Shown here: positions 1 to 8,265 of the stretch, piece by piece
Layout: every line of letters starts with the position of its first letter
Position numbering within the stretch: position 1 is the first letter of the stretch
Assembly (NCBI RefSeq): GCF_008369935.1
Contig: NZ_VTUZ01000017.1
Span: forward strand, 62,001-126,000
Direction: 5' to 3'
Source of the DNA: Paraburkholderia panacisoli
GTDB lineage: Bacteria > Pseudomonadota > Gammaproteobacteria > Burkholderiales > Burkholderiaceae
DNA: 64,000 nt
Notes under the pieces: generated by a model
What the model saw: the letters and a program-made list of their open reading frames with translations, nothing else
Told to the model about the DNA's origin: nothing
Database searches by the model: none
Program-made: the position numbers and the translations under genes

Positions 1-2
1 CG

Positions 3-122
3 GCGACGTGCCAGCGCGGCGACCGGCTCGAAGCGGGCGTGCGGCGCGCCGACCTGCTGATGTACGACGAAAAACGCGCGCACTACGCGAATCAGCCGGC
101 GGCGGACGCGGGCGGCAATTGA
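3..122 (+). CDS. C-terminal end of a GGDEF-domain (diguanylate cyclase-like) protein, truncated by window edge
   Basis: Only the last 39 codons are inside the window, read in the frame beginning at base 3 and ending at TGA 120-122. The peptide carries RRADLLMYDEKRAHYA, which matches the conserved ADxxMYxxKxxGR helix that closes GGDEF domains (cyclic-di-GMP synthases). The short tail after it (NQPAADAGGN) is typical of a C-terminal GGDEF domain. The N-terminal sensory part, and whether the GGDEF active-site motif is intact, lie outside the window. Codon use is that of a real gene: strong GC at third positions. Confidence 0.6.
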   Translation, partial: ATCQRGDRLEAGVRRADLLMYDEKRAHYANQPAADAGGN

Positions 123-227
123 CGGGCGATCGAACGTCGAGAAGTGCTGAAAGGCGCTACAGGTCCGCGCGGCCTGGCTGCAATGCCGCGCCGTGTCAGC
201 ACACTGCAAGCCCATCCACCCGCCCGA

Positions 228-530
228 TCAACCCGGCAACTTCGCCGCCAGCACATCCACCTTGTTGATGCTCGGCGGCGACGCGAGCAGCTCGCCGGCC
301 TTCGCCATCAACGCTGCTGCGACCTTGCCGTTCAGATGCGCGTCGCGCCCGGCTTCATCGTCGAAGGCGTCGAAAATGCCGAAGGCGGACGGCCCCAGCT
401 TCAGCGCAAACCACGCTGCGGTGGCCGGCTCCTGCTCCACCAGCGGCAGGCCGCCGAGCAGAAAATCCTCGACCTCCTGTTCCTTGCCGGGTTTGGCTTC
501 GAGATGAACGTACAGAGCGAGTTTGACCAT
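228..530 (-). CDS. ABM-family (antibiotic biosynthesis monooxygenase-like) small protein
   Basis: A 100-residue protein starting MVKLALYVHLEAKPGKEQEV. The pattern of an N-terminal beta strand, then (K/R)PGKEQEVEDFL, a central strand TAAWFALKLGP and FGIFDAFDDEAGRDAHL is that of the dimeric alpha/beta-barrel ABM/YgiN family, which includes cofactor-free quinol monooxygenases and heme-degrading enzymes. Length is normal for a single-domain member. The FDAFDDE...R..H segment matches the family signature. It is monocistronic, lying between the GGDEF tail and the histidine kinase gene. Substrate cannot be told from sequence; a stress-related quinol monooxygenase role is inference. Confidence 0.8.
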   Translation of the reverse strand: MVKLALYVHLEAKPGKEQEVEDFLLGGLPLVEQEPATAAWFALKLGPSAFGIFDAFDDEAGRDAHLNGKVAAALMAKAGELLASPPSINKVDVLAAKLPG

Positions 531-641
531 GACACGACTCCCGATGTGAGACGCAGACCGTGGATACGCTTTGCGAGCCTTCGCAAAGCGCGACGAAACG
601 GCCGGGACCGTTTCGCCATCAAACGAGTATAGGCCGCGGCT

Positions 642-2069
642 TCATTGCGGGCGCAGCTCGTGGCGCGCATCGGCGCGAGGAAAACGCAATTCGAAGCGCA
701 CCACCCCTTGCGCCGGACACACCACGCGCGCCGTGCCGCCATGCAGGTGCATGATCGCCTTGACGATCGCAAGCCCCAGTCCGCTCGATTCGGTGAACGC
801 GCTGCGCGCCGCGTCCGCGCGATAAAAACGATCGAATAGCCGGTTCAGTTGCGCCTCGGGAATCGGCTCGCCGTCGTTTTCAACCGCCACAGTCGCGCCC
901 TCTGCGTCCTGCGTGCCGCGCAAACGCACGACCGTGTCGCTCGCGCCGTAACGCACCGCGTTGACCACCAGGTTGTTGATCGCGCGCCGGCACAGCAGCG
1001 GATTGACCGAAACTATGCCTTCGGCTTCGACTTCGAAGCGCATCCCGCGTTCGTCGGCAGGGCCTTCGAAATAGTCAGCGATCCTGACGAGTTCCGCACG
1101 CAGATCGACCGGCTCCCGCTCGACGGACAATGCCGCGTGATCCGCATGGGCCAGAAACAGAATGTTCTCCGCGATATGGCTCAGGCGGTTCAGCTCTTCG
1201 AGATTCGATTCGAGCAACTGCTGGTATTCGTCGGGTTCGCGCGGCTTGGCGAGCGTCACCTGGGTCTGCCCGATCAGCGCGCCGACGGGCGTGCGAATCT
1301 CATGCGCGAGATCGGCGGCAAACTGCGAGAGCCGCTGATAGCCGTCGGCGAGACGGTCGAGCATCGCGTTGAATGCGTGCGTGAGCTGCCGCAATTCGAC
1401 CGGCGCCGCGTCGCTGTCGAGGCGCACCGACAGGCTCGCCGGGCTGATCTGAGCGGCCCGCGCGGCAATCGCGCGCACCGGCCGCAACGCGCGACGCAGC
1501 ACGTACCAGGCGAGCAGCGTCGCGGCCAGCATGCCGGTCAGCGTCGCGAGCACGATCCGATTGCGGTACGCGGCCAGCATCCGCACTTCCTGCGTCATCG
1601 GGTGGCCGGCGATCACTTCGACCTCGCTGCCGTTCTCACGCGCTCGCGCGGTGGCAATCGCCCAATGCACCGGCACGCCGTCCGGCAAGCGCGTCTGATG
1701 AATGTCGGCAAGGCTTGGCGGGCGGTCCACGGTGCCGGCGGGTAATGCAGGCACCTCCACGTGAGCCGGGTTCACATCGACGAACGGCACTTCGCCGGGC
1801 CGGCGAAACAGCAGCACGTCCTGCTCCGCGCCGAGCATGGTCTCGAACAGCAGCGGCCGCTTCTTCAACTCGCTCACCGAATAAAGATCGTGCACGATCC
1901 GGCTGAAATGCTCGACGCGGCCCGTGAGCACGACATCGGCGCGGCGTTGCAGCGACACCTGCGCGGAGTGGTAAAAATACGCGCCGAGCGTGCCGATCAC
2001 CACGCACGCGATCAACGCGAACAGCAGCGTGGTGCGCACGGTCAGCGAGCGTTCGGTCCAGAGTTTCAT
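642..2069 (-). CDS. Heavy-metal-type sensor histidine kinase (CusS/IrlS family)
   Basis: A 475-residue inner-membrane kinase: TM1 about residues 12-34, a periplasmic sensor of about 135 residues, TM2 about 171-191, HAMP to about 245, then HisKA with the phospho-accepting His256 in DLAHEIRTPVG, N-box NNLVVNAVRYG and G-box GLGLAIVKAIMHLHGG. This order and length are those of the heavy-metal sensor kinase family (CusS, IrlS, CopS). Its start codon overlaps the end of the response-regulator gene by 4 nt, so the pair is translationally coupled. The same family includes HprS (YedV) of E. coli, which senses reactive chlorine and controls a Tat molybdoenzyme; the divergent operon here encodes such an enzyme, so the signal could be metal or oxidant. 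Confidence 0.9.
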   Translation of the reverse strand: MKLWTERSLTVRTTLLFALIACVVIGTLGAYFYHSAQVSLQRRADVVLTGRVEHFSRIVHDLYSVSELKKRPLLFETMLGAEQDVLLFRRPGEVPFVDVNPAHVEVPALPAGTVDRPPSLADIHQTRLPDGVPVHWAIATARARENGSEVEVIAGHPMTQEVRMLAAYRNRIVLATLTGMLAATLLAWYVLRRALRPVRAIAARAAQISPASLSVRLDSDAAPVELRQLTHAFNAMLDRLADGYQRLSQFAADLAHEIRTPVGALIGQTQVTLAKPREPDEYQQLLESNLEELNRLSHIAENILFLAHADHAALSVEREPVDLRAELVRIADYFEGPADERGMRFEVEAEGIVSVNPLLCRRAINNLVVNAVRYGASDTVVRLRGTQDAEGATVAVENDGEPIPEAQLNRLFDRFYRADAARSAFTESSGLGLAIVKAIMHLHGGTARVVCPAQGVVRFELRFPRADARHELRPQ

Positions 2070-2737
2070 GCGCCGTCGCCGAACGTGTAGCCGATGCTGC
2101 GCACCGTATGGATCAGCTTCTTTTCAAACGGATGATCGACCTTGGCGCGCAGTCGTTTGATCGCGACGTCGACCACGTTGGTGTCGCTGTCGAAATTCAT
2201 GTCCCACACTTCCGAGGCGATCTGCGAACGCGAGAGCGCTTCGCCCTGCCGGCGCACCAGCAGATGCAGCAGCATGAACTCCTTGTTGGTCAGCGGAATC
2301 TCGACGCCTTCGCGTGTCACCTTGCGGCGCAGCACGTCGAGCTTGAGGTCGGCGACCTCGAACAGGTCGCTCTCGCGGATCACGCCGCGGCGCAACAGCG
2401 TGCGAATGCGCAGCACCAGTTCGGTAAACGAAAACGGCTTGACGAGATAATCGTCCGCGCCGAGTTCGAGGCCGCGAATGCGGTCGCTGACCTGATCGCG
2501 CGCGGTCAGGAAAATCACCGGCAGATCGCGCCGCGCGCGCAACGTACGCATGATTTCCCAGCCGTCGATGCCGGGCAGCATCACGTCCAGCACCACGAGG
2601 TCATAGGCGTGTTCGAGCGCCATGTGCAGGCCGTCCGTGCCGGTGCGCGCGAGATCGACTGCATAGCCGCTCTCGCGCAAACCCTTTTTCAGGTAGTCGC
2701 CGGTTTTCGGATCGTCTTCGATGACGAGGATGCTCAT
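2066..2737 (-). CDS. OmpR-family response regulator (CusR/IrlR/HprR-like)
   Basis: A 223-residue two-domain regulator: receiver with acidic pair E7-D8-D9, phospho-acceptor Asp51 in VVLDVMLPG, and Lys in LVKPFSF, followed by a winged-helix DNA-binding domain ending SIGYTFGDGA. This is the standard architecture of the heavy-metal response regulator branch. It is the first gene of a two-gene operon with its kinase. It faces away from the envelope redox operon starting at 2958, and a perfect-armed ATGAC-N6-GTCAT palindrome lies in the 220-bp intergenic space, so it probably controls both directions. Confidence 0.92.
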   Translation of the reverse strand: MSILVIEDDPKTGDYLKKGLRESGYAVDLARTGTDGLHMALEHAYDLVVLDVMLPGIDGWEIMRTLRARRDLPVIFLTARDQVSDRIRGLELGADDYLVKPFSFTELVLRIRTLLRRGVIRESDLFEVADLKLDVLRRKVTREGVEIPLTNKEFMLLHLLVRRQGEALSRSQIASEVWDMNFDSDTNVVDVAIKRLRAKVDHPFEKKLIHTVRSIGYTFGDGA

Positions 2738-2870
2738 GGTGCTCGGTGCTCCAACGCAGGCTTCGGCCCGAGGTTGGGCTCAGGCCGTGATTCAGCGGCG
2801 CAGTCCGGCCCACGGAGCGGCGCGGGACTTCACCATGGCGGTCATTCTACGTGGCGCCGCCGCGCCGTTC

Positions 2871-2886
2871 ATGACGTTTTTGTCAT
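2871..2886. promoter_or_regulatory. Candidate response-regulator box (ATGAC-N6-GTCAT)
   Basis: ATGACGTTTTTGTCAT is a 5-bp perfect inverted repeat with a 6-bp T-rich centre, followed 4 nt later by a further half site CTGTCACC. CusR/CopR/HprR-type regulators bind TGACA...TGTCA palindromes, so this is the expected operator for the divergent two-component system. It lies 71 bp upstream of the ATG at 2958 and 134 bp from the regulator start. Assignment is by motif similarity and position only. Confidence 0.6.
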
Positions 2887-2957
2887 CCATCTGTCACCCT
2901 GCCGAGCCGATTCGCCGCCTAATCTGTCCCTACCGTTCACCACCCCGGAGCAGATTC

Positions 2958-3587
2958 ATGAAGATCGTTTCCGCGCAGGCACTACGCGCACTCGTCGCCC
3001 CCGCGCTCGCCGCCGCCTTGCTCGTGACAACCGCTGCGGCTCATGCGCAAAACGCCGCACCCACCGGCGTGCGCGGCACGGTGACCTCGCTCGCGGGCGA
3101 TCTGCTCAAGGTCCACACGCGCGACGGCAAGGATGTCGACGTGAAGCTCGCGGCCAACACGCCGATTCGCGGCGTCACGCTCGCCAACGTCAACGACATC
3201 AAGCCGGACAGCTACGTCGGCACCGCCGCGATCCCGCAGGCCGACGGCACGCTGAAGGCGCTCGAAGTGCACGTGTTCCCGCCCAGCATGCGCGGCTCCG
3301 GCGAGGGTCATCGTCCGTGGGATCTCGGTTCGAACAGCTCGATGACCAACGGCACGGTCGGCTCGCTCGTGGTCAGCAACGGCCGCACGATCACCGTGAA
3401 GTACAAGGACGGTGAGAAGAAAGTGCTGATTCCGCAGGACGTGCCTATCGTCAGTCTGGAACCGGGCGACCGTTCATTGCTGGTGCCGGGCGCGAAGGTC
3501 GTGCTGTTTGCGCACAAGGAAGCGGACGGCTCGATGGCGGCGAACTTCATCTCGGCCGGCGAGCATGGTGTCACGCCGCCGATGTAA
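2958..3587 (+). CDS. Periplasmic protein with two DUF5666-like repeats
   Basis: The ATG at 2958 gives a 209-residue protein with a clear Sec signal peptide (MKIVSAQALRALVAPALAAA...) probably cleaved after AHA at about residue 30. The mature part holds two similar beta-rich modules, about residues 35-100 (VRGTVTSLAGDLLKVHTRDG) and 115-205 (TNGTVGSLVVSNGRTITVKY). Each begins with a G-T-V-x-S-L motif and continues with a hydrophilic turn and strands, the pattern of DUF5666/OB-like repeats. No enzymatic residues are evident. It is first in a probable operon with a b-type cytochrome and a molybdoenzyme, so a periplasmic accessory or metal/oxidant-binding role is inferred, not shown. Confidence 0.75.
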   Translation: MKIVSAQALRALVAPALAAALLVTTAAAHAQNAAPTGVRGTVTSLAGDLLKVHTRDGKDVDVKLAANTPIRGVTLANVNDIKPDSYVGTAAIPQADGTLKALEVHVFPPSMRGSGEGHRPWDLGSNSSMTNGTVGSLVVSNGRTITVKYKDGEKKVLIPQDVPIVSLEPGDRSLLVPGAKVVLFAHKEADGSMAANFISAGEHGVTPPM

Positions 3588-3683
3588 AGCGGCGCTTTAG
3601 CCAGTCTTTGCCCGACCATTCGAACAGCCGCGTTGCGTCATGACGCGGTCTGCCACTTTCCGTTCGCCCCGCCGTCCTCGCTC

Positions 3684-4316
3684 ATGTCCGAATCGCAAGC
3701 GCGCCTGCTCGTTCACCCGTTCGTCGTCCGTTTGACGCATTGGATCAACGCGTTCGCGATGGTCTGCATGGTGATGAGCGGCTGGGCGATCTATAACGCC
3801 TCGCCCTTCTTTCCGTTCCGGTTCCCGGCGTGGGCGACGGTGGGCGGTTGGCTCGGCGGTTCGATTGCGTGGCATTTCGCGGCGATGTGGCTGCTCTGCG
3901 CGAACGGGCTGCTGTATCTGGCGTACGGCATCGGGAGCGGGCATTTCCGGCGCAAGCTGCTGCCGGTTCATCCACGCGATATCGCGCACGATGCGGCGTT
4001 AGCGATACGCTTTCGCCTGCCGCACGATACCGGCAAATACAACGCGGTGCAGCGTGCGCTTTATGTGCTCGTGCTGTGCCTCGGCGTGCTGCTCGTCGCG
4101 TCCGGGCTGTCGATCTGGAAGCCGGTGCAATTCTGGTGGCTGACCGCGCTGTTCGGCGGCTTCGATTTCGCGCGACGCGTGCACTTCATCGCGATGGCGG
4201 GCGTGGTCGGCTTTGTCGTCGTGCATCTGGCGCTGGTGCTGCTGGTGCCGCGCACGTTGCCGCCGATGCTCACGGGCCGCGCCCGTCGCACCGCGCATGA
4301 AGGGACTCAGGCATGA
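3684..4316 (+). CDS. b-type cytochrome, cytochrome b561 / Ni-Fe hydrogenase cytochrome-b family
   Basis: A 210-residue polytopic membrane protein beginning MSESQARLLVHPFVVRLTHW. The start at 3684 is preferred over 3633 because the upstream residues look untranslated and the family begins just before the conserved HP...LTHW helix. About four to five hydrophobic helices carry histidines suited to heme b ligation (VRLTHWINAF, IAWHFAAMWL, ARRVHFIAMAG, FVVVHLALVLLVP). It overlaps the next gene by ATGA, so the two are translationally coupled. Its role is presumably to pass quinol electrons to, or take them from, the periplasmic molybdoenzyme, analogous to but not homologous with MsrQ of E. coli. 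Confidence 0.85.
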   Translation: MSESQARLLVHPFVVRLTHWINAFAMVCMVMSGWAIYNASPFFPFRFPAWATVGGWLGGSIAWHFAAMWLLCANGLLYLAYGIGSGHFRRKLLPVHPRDIAHDAALAIRFRLPHDTGKYNAVQRALYVLVLCLGVLLVASGLSIWKPVQFWWLTALFGGFDFARRVHFIAMAGVVGFVVVHLALVLLVPRTLPPMLTGRARRTAHEGTQA

Positions 4317-5086
4317 GCGCATCAAAACCCGCCGCCGCGCGCAAGACGCGGATCGTTCTAGCCGATCATCAACCGCAAATCGAGCGGCTGCAACGGCGCC
4401 TGTTTTTGCGCTCCTCGCTGTCGATCGGCGCGCTCGCGATGCTCTCCGGCTGCAACATGCAGGACAACGATTCCTTCGACAAGGTGCTGTGGGCGATGTC
4501 GCGCTGGAACGATCGCGTGCAGGGCTGGCTGTTCGACCGCAACCGGCTCGCGCCGACCTATTCGGCCCGCGACATCACCGACCCGTTTCCGTTCAACGCG
4601 TTCTATCCGGAGTTCGACGCGCCGGACATCGACGGCTCGACGTATCGGCTGGAAGTGTCGGGGCTCGTGTCGGACAAGCGCAGTTGGAACCTCGACCAGT
4701 TGCGCGCGCTGCCGCAAGCTTCGCAGATCACGCGCCACATCTGCATCGAAGGATGGAGCGCGATCGGCCAATGGCGCGGCGTGCCGTTTCGCACGTTCCT
4801 CGAACGCATCGGCGCCGATCTGACTGCCCAATACGTCGGCTTCAAATGCGCGGACCGCTATTACTCGAGCCTCGACATGGCGACGGCGCTGCATCCACAA
4901 ACGCAACTGACGCTCGATTTCGGCAACGCCCCGCTGCCCGCGAAATACGGCTATCCGCTCAAGCTGCGCGTGCCGACCAAGCTCGGCTTCAAGAACCCCA
5001 AACATATCGCCGCGATCTTCGTGACCAATACGAATCCCGGCGGCTATTGGGAAGATCAGGGGTACAACTGGTTCAGCGGCTTATAA
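4313..5086 (+). CDS. Tat-exported molybdopterin-dependent oxidoreductase (sulfite oxidase / MsrP-like) lipoprotein
   Basis: A 257-residue protein of the sulfite-oxidase catalytic-domain family. The N-terminus carries QRRLFLRSS (twin Arg 28-29) and then a lipobox LSGC with Cys47, indicating Tat export followed by lipid anchoring. The molybdenum-ligand Cys is Cys144 in RHICIEGWSAIGQWRGVPF, followed by FKCADRYYSSLD and the family C-terminus NPGGYWEDQGYNW. Overlap of 4 nt with the cytochrome gene supports a redox pair. E. coli MsrP, which repairs periplasmic methionine sulfoxide, is the closest functional model; this enzyme lacks MsrQ beside it, so substrate (protein MetSO, sulfite or other S-oxide) is open. 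Confidence 0.88.
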   Translation: MSASKPAAARKTRIVLADHQPQIERLQRRLFLRSSLSIGALAMLSGCNMQDNDSFDKVLWAMSRWNDRVQGWLFDRNRLAPTYSARDITDPFPFNAFYPEFDAPDIDGSTYRLEVSGLVSDKRSWNLDQLRALPQASQITRHICIEGWSAIGQWRGVPFRTFLERIGADLTAQYVGFKCADRYYSSLDMATALHPQTQLTLDFGNAPLPAKYGYPLKLRVPTKLGFKNPKHIAAIFVTNTNPGGYWEDQGYNWFSGL

Positions 5087-5120
5087 CGGTTCGCAAGCCG
5101 CCGCATTGCCTTCAACGCGC

Positions 5121-6089
5121 CTAAACGGCGGTCACATAGCGCGCCACCGGCTTCTGCACGCGCGGCGGCGGCGCATCGTAGACAGTGCGCATGCGTTTGA
5201 CTTCATCGACCGGACTGAGGCCGAACAAGCGCTTGAACTCGCGGCTGAACTGCGATGCGCTCTCGTAACCGACGCGCGCCGCGGCCGCACCCGCATTCAA
5301 ACCGTCCTGCACCATCAGCAAGCGCGCGTGATGCAAGCGCGTGGTCTTCACGTATTGCATCGGTGAAGTCGCCGTGACGGCCTTGAACTGCGCATGAAAC
5401 ACCGCGAGGCTCATGCCCGCTTCAGCGGCCAGCGTATCGACGTCGAGTTCGCCGTGGTAGTCGGCGTGAATGCGGCGCAGCGCTTTGGCAATGCGGCCGA
5501 AATGATTCTGATGCGTGAGCGCCGCGCGAATCGCATCGCCCTGCTCACCCGTCAGCACCCGATAACAGATCTCACGCACCACGCCAGGCGCGAGAATGCG
5601 CGCGTCGAGCGGCGAAGCCAGCGCTTCCATCAGACGCTGCACCGCATTGCACAGCGCCGGGTCGAGCGGCGTCGAGTAGATGCCGACCGGCTCGTTTTGC
5701 GCAGCGCCCTGGGTTTCGTTCAGCGCCATCAGCAATTCGGCGACCATGGTCAGGTCCACGCGCACGGAGATCCCGAGGAACGGCTTCTCCAGACTCGCCT
5801 CGGTCTCGCATTCGAACGGCAGCGGCACCGACAGCACGAGGTACTGCTGCGCGTCGTACTGGAACACCTGATCGCCGAGAAACCCGCGCTTGCGGCCCTG
5901 ACAGACAATCACGATGCTCGGCTCGTACATCACCGGCCTGCGCGACATTGGACTATTCGCGCGCATCAGGTTGACGCCTTCCAGACTCGAATGCGTGATG
6001 CCTGGAACGGGAGCGAGCAGATCAAACAATTCGATCACACGCTGCTGCGCGGGATCGGTCGTAGTGGGTTCAGCGGAACGGGTCGACAT
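5121..6089 (-). CDS. AraC-family transcriptional regulator (AraC_N type)
   Basis: A 322-residue regulator starting MSTRSAEPTTTDPAQQ; the longer frame to 6203 is rejected because its extra 38 residues are unlike the family. The N-terminal half (RVIELFDLLAPVPGITHSS, EPSIVIVCQGRKRGFLGD, YLVLSVPLPFECE) is the AraC_N cupin-like ligand domain. The C-terminal half has two helix-turn-helices (AAEAGMSLAVFHAQFKAVT and AARVGYESASQFSREFKRLF). It is divergent from the zinc alcohol dehydrogenase at 6421 across 331 bp, the usual arrangement in which such regulators induce an aldehyde/alcohol dehydrogenase. Confidence 0.9.
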   Translation of the reverse strand: MSTRSAEPTTTDPAQQRVIELFDLLAPVPGITHSSLEGVNLMRANSPMSRRPVMYEPSIVIVCQGRKRGFLGDQVFQYDAQQYLVLSVPLPFECETEASLEKPFLGISVRVDLTMVAELLMALNETQGAAQNEPVGIYSTPLDPALCNAVQRLMEALASPLDARILAPGVVREICYRVLTGEQGDAIRAALTHQNHFGRIAKALRRIHADYHGELDVDTLAAEAGMSLAVFHAQFKAVTATSPMQYVKTTRLHHARLLMVQDGLNAGAAAARVGYESASQFSREFKRLFGLSPVDEVKRMRTVYDAPPPRVQKPVARYVTAV

Positions 6090-6420
6090 GACGGTATAGT
6101 GACGGTCAGGAGAATAATGCTTGAAATTTAGCACCAAACGGCCTATCGCGCTTCTCGCCAGGAGTTTTAGGCAAATCTTCAAGACATTCAGGTATTCCCG
6201 CACTCGCTACCGGCTCCTATGATGGGAACCCTGCCGGATCGACTTTTCCCCGCGCCGCACTGGCCCGGTTGGCCGTTCAACGCTTCGGCGAATTGGCCAA
6301 CATCGCGTCAACCACCGTCAGCGCCGTGATCCCGGTTCAATGCCAGGCTTCGCCGCACCGGCAACATGCGTTGCCCATCGCGGGCGCCTTACACGATCAC
6401 CCTCTTTGCTGGAGCTACCC
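6090..6420. other. Intergenic promoter region between AraC regulator and alcohol dehydrogenase
   Basis: This 331-bp space holds the divergent promoters of the AraC-type gene and the dehydrogenase. A purine-rich GGAGC precedes the ATG at 6421. I see no convincing direct repeat pair that could be called the AraC site, and no RNA-gene structure. Confidence 0.4.
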
Positions 6421-7473
6421 ATGAGCACGACTTATGCCTATGCAGCGACCGCCGCTACCGCGCCGCTCGCCCCGTTCGAAATCCAGCGCCGCGAACTGCG
6501 CGCCAATGACGTGCAGATGGAAGTCCTGTTTTGCGGTGTGTGCCATTCCGATCTGCATCAGGCGCGCAATGAATGGAAGAACACGGTGTTTCCGGTCGTG
6601 CCGGGTCACGAGATCGTCGGCCGCGTGACCGCGGTCGGTGCGGACGTGACGAAGTACAAGGCCGGCGACCTGGTCGGCGTCGGCTGTCTGGTCGATTCGT
6701 GCCGCACGTGCGCGAGTTGCGAGGAAGGTCTGGAGCAGTATTGCGAAAACGGGTTTGTCGGCACGTACAACGGCGTCGATCGCGTCGACGGACAGATCAC
6801 ATACGGCGGCTATTCGACGCAGCTCGTCGTGGACGAAGCGTTCACGCTGCGCGTGCCGGACAATCTCGACCCGGCGGGTGTCGCGCCGCTGCTGTGCGCG
6901 GGCATCACCACGTATTCGCCGCTGCGCACGTGGGGTGCGGGTCCTGGCAAGAAAGTCGGCATCGTCGGCCTCGGCGGACTCGGCCACATGGGTGTGAAGC
7001 TTGCTCGCGCGATGGGCGCGCATGTGGTGCTGTTCACCACGTCGCCGTCGAAGATCGAGGATGCGAAGCGGCTTGGCGCGCACGAGGTGGTGATTTCGAA
7101 GAATCCGGAAGAGATGGAAGCGCATCTGAACAGCTTCGATTTCATTCTGAACACCGTTGCCGCGCAGCATGACCTGAATCCGTTTCTGGATCTGCTCAAG
7201 CGCGATGGAACGATGACGCTGGTCGGCGCGCCGGAGCACGATCATCCGTCGCCGCAGGTGTTCAATCTGATCATGAAGCGCCGGCGTCTGGCCGGGTCGC
7301 TGATTGGCGGGATTGCCGAGACGCAGGAAATGCTGGATTTCTGCGGTGAGCATGGGATTACTTCTGATATTGAGGTGATTCCGATGCAGGGGATCAATGA
7401 AGCTTATGAACGGATGCTGAAAAGTGATGTTAAGTATCGGTTTGTGATTGATCTGGATTCCTTGCGGAAGTAA
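6421..7473 (+). CDS. Zinc-dependent alcohol/aldehyde dehydrogenase, YahK/cinnamyl-alcohol-dehydrogenase group
   Basis: A 350-residue medium-chain dehydrogenase. Catalytic zinc ligands are seen in FCGVCHSDLHQARNEW and VVPGHEIVG; the structural zinc lobe has four cysteines in VDSCRTCASCEEGLEQYCENG; the cofactor fold shows VGIVGLGGLGHMGVKLARAMG. The start MSTTYAYAA at 6421 follows a GGAGC ribosome site; the upstream extension to 6340 is not family-like. Members such as YahK reduce a broad set of aldehydes with NADPH. Control by the divergent AraC-type gene is inferred. A hairpin-plus-T-run follows the stop codon. Confidence 0.93.
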   Translation: MSTTYAYAATAATAPLAPFEIQRRELRANDVQMEVLFCGVCHSDLHQARNEWKNTVFPVVPGHEIVGRVTAVGADVTKYKAGDLVGVGCLVDSCRTCASCEEGLEQYCENGFVGTYNGVDRVDGQITYGGYSTQLVVDEAFTLRVPDNLDPAGVAPLLCAGITTYSPLRTWGAGPGKKVGIVGLGGLGHMGVKLARAMGAHVVLFTTSPSKIEDAKRLGAHEVVISKNPEEMEAHLNSFDFILNTVAAQHDLNPFLDLLKRDGTMTLVGAPEHDHPSPQVFNLIMKRRRLAGSLIGGIAETQEMLDFCGEHGITSDIEVIPMQGINEAYERMLKSDVKYRFVIDLDSLRK

Positions 7474-7484
7474 GTGGTTTTTTT

Positions 7485-7528
7485 GCCCGCGCAGCGGATT
7501 GGTTTTTTCGCCTGCGGCGCGGGCTTTT
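7485..7528 (+). terminator. Probable rho-independent terminator of the alcohol dehydrogenase gene
   Basis: GCCCGCGC (7485-7492) and GCGCGGGC (7517-7524) form an 8-bp perfect stem followed by TTTT and another T-rich stretch. It sits 11 nt after the stop codon at 7473. The outer part of this sequence also belongs to the long inverted repeat, so the repeat may supply the terminator. Confidence 0.6.
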
Positions 7529-8233
7529 GTTGAGACTGTTTTTTTGTTGAACCCGTATGGCGTTTTTTGGTTGTGCTCTTTGGGGTGTTGGCCTTTCCTT
7601 GAATTCACGGTGGTCTATTAGCGTTGCCCCTGTGCGGGGCGGCACTTACTTTCTTTGCATGCCGCAAAGAAAGTAAGCAAAGAAAGCGGCTTCAAACCGC
7701 TAATTCTTAAGTGGATCCCCTGGCTTGGAGGGGGTAGTGGTGCATCTGGAATCTGTGCGCTCGCACATTCCGCGTTAGTGACAAAGCCGTCATCCGCTCC
7801 CACTCCGCACTGCGTGCGTCGCGGCCGGGTCTGCAACGGAAACCCGACGATCATTCATTGTGTAGCGGGGCCATCGGCTTCGCCTCGGCGAGGCGCCGAA
7901 TAAAACCAATGACTTTCTGAAGTACCGCGTCGGCGCGCGTAGCGCCGCCGGAAGTATGACTGCCTTGTCACTGACGCTGAATGCGCAATGACACAGATTC
8001 CAGATGCACCACTGCCCCCTCCAAGCCAGGGGACCCGCTTAAGAGTTAGCGGTTTGAAGCCGCTTTCTTTGCCTACTTTCTTTGCGGCTGCGCCCCGAAG
8101 GAAGTCCCCTTGGGGGACAAAGAAAGTAGGTGCCGCCCCGGACAGGGGCAACGCTAATAGACCACCGTGAATTCAAGGAAAGGCCAACACCCAAAAGAGC
8201 ACACCCCAAAGCGCCGCAGGCAAAAACCAAAAA
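7501..8233. repeat. Long imperfect inverted repeat (two facing copies of an intergenic repeat unit)
   Basis: The left arm (about 7501-7823) and right arm (about 7928-8233) are inverted copies of one another around a ~105-bp spacer. Landmarks found in both arms in opposite orientation: CCTGCGGCGC, GGCCTTTCCTTGAATTCACG, GTGGTCTATTAGCGTTGCCC, GGGGCGGCAC, AGAAAGCGGCTTCAAACCGC, CCCTGGCTTGGAGGGGG, GGTGCATCTGGAATCTGTG. The right arm has an extra ~28 bp near 8091-8120, and lacks ~45 bp present at 7521-7566. No transposase or target duplication is visible. Several reading frames in both strands here are repeats of each other and are not genes. The element fills the space between the dehydrogenase and a LysR gene. 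Confidence 0.9.
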
Positions 8234-8265
8234 CCCAAACCTTAACCTCGACTGGAGTTTGCACC

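Noticed and set aside
7618..8151. Several 60-98-codon frames in the inverted repeat, on both strands
   Set aside because: Frames in one arm are copies of frames in the other (for example two begin MNSRKGQHPKEH), so the protein similarity comes from the repeat DNA and not from selection on protein.
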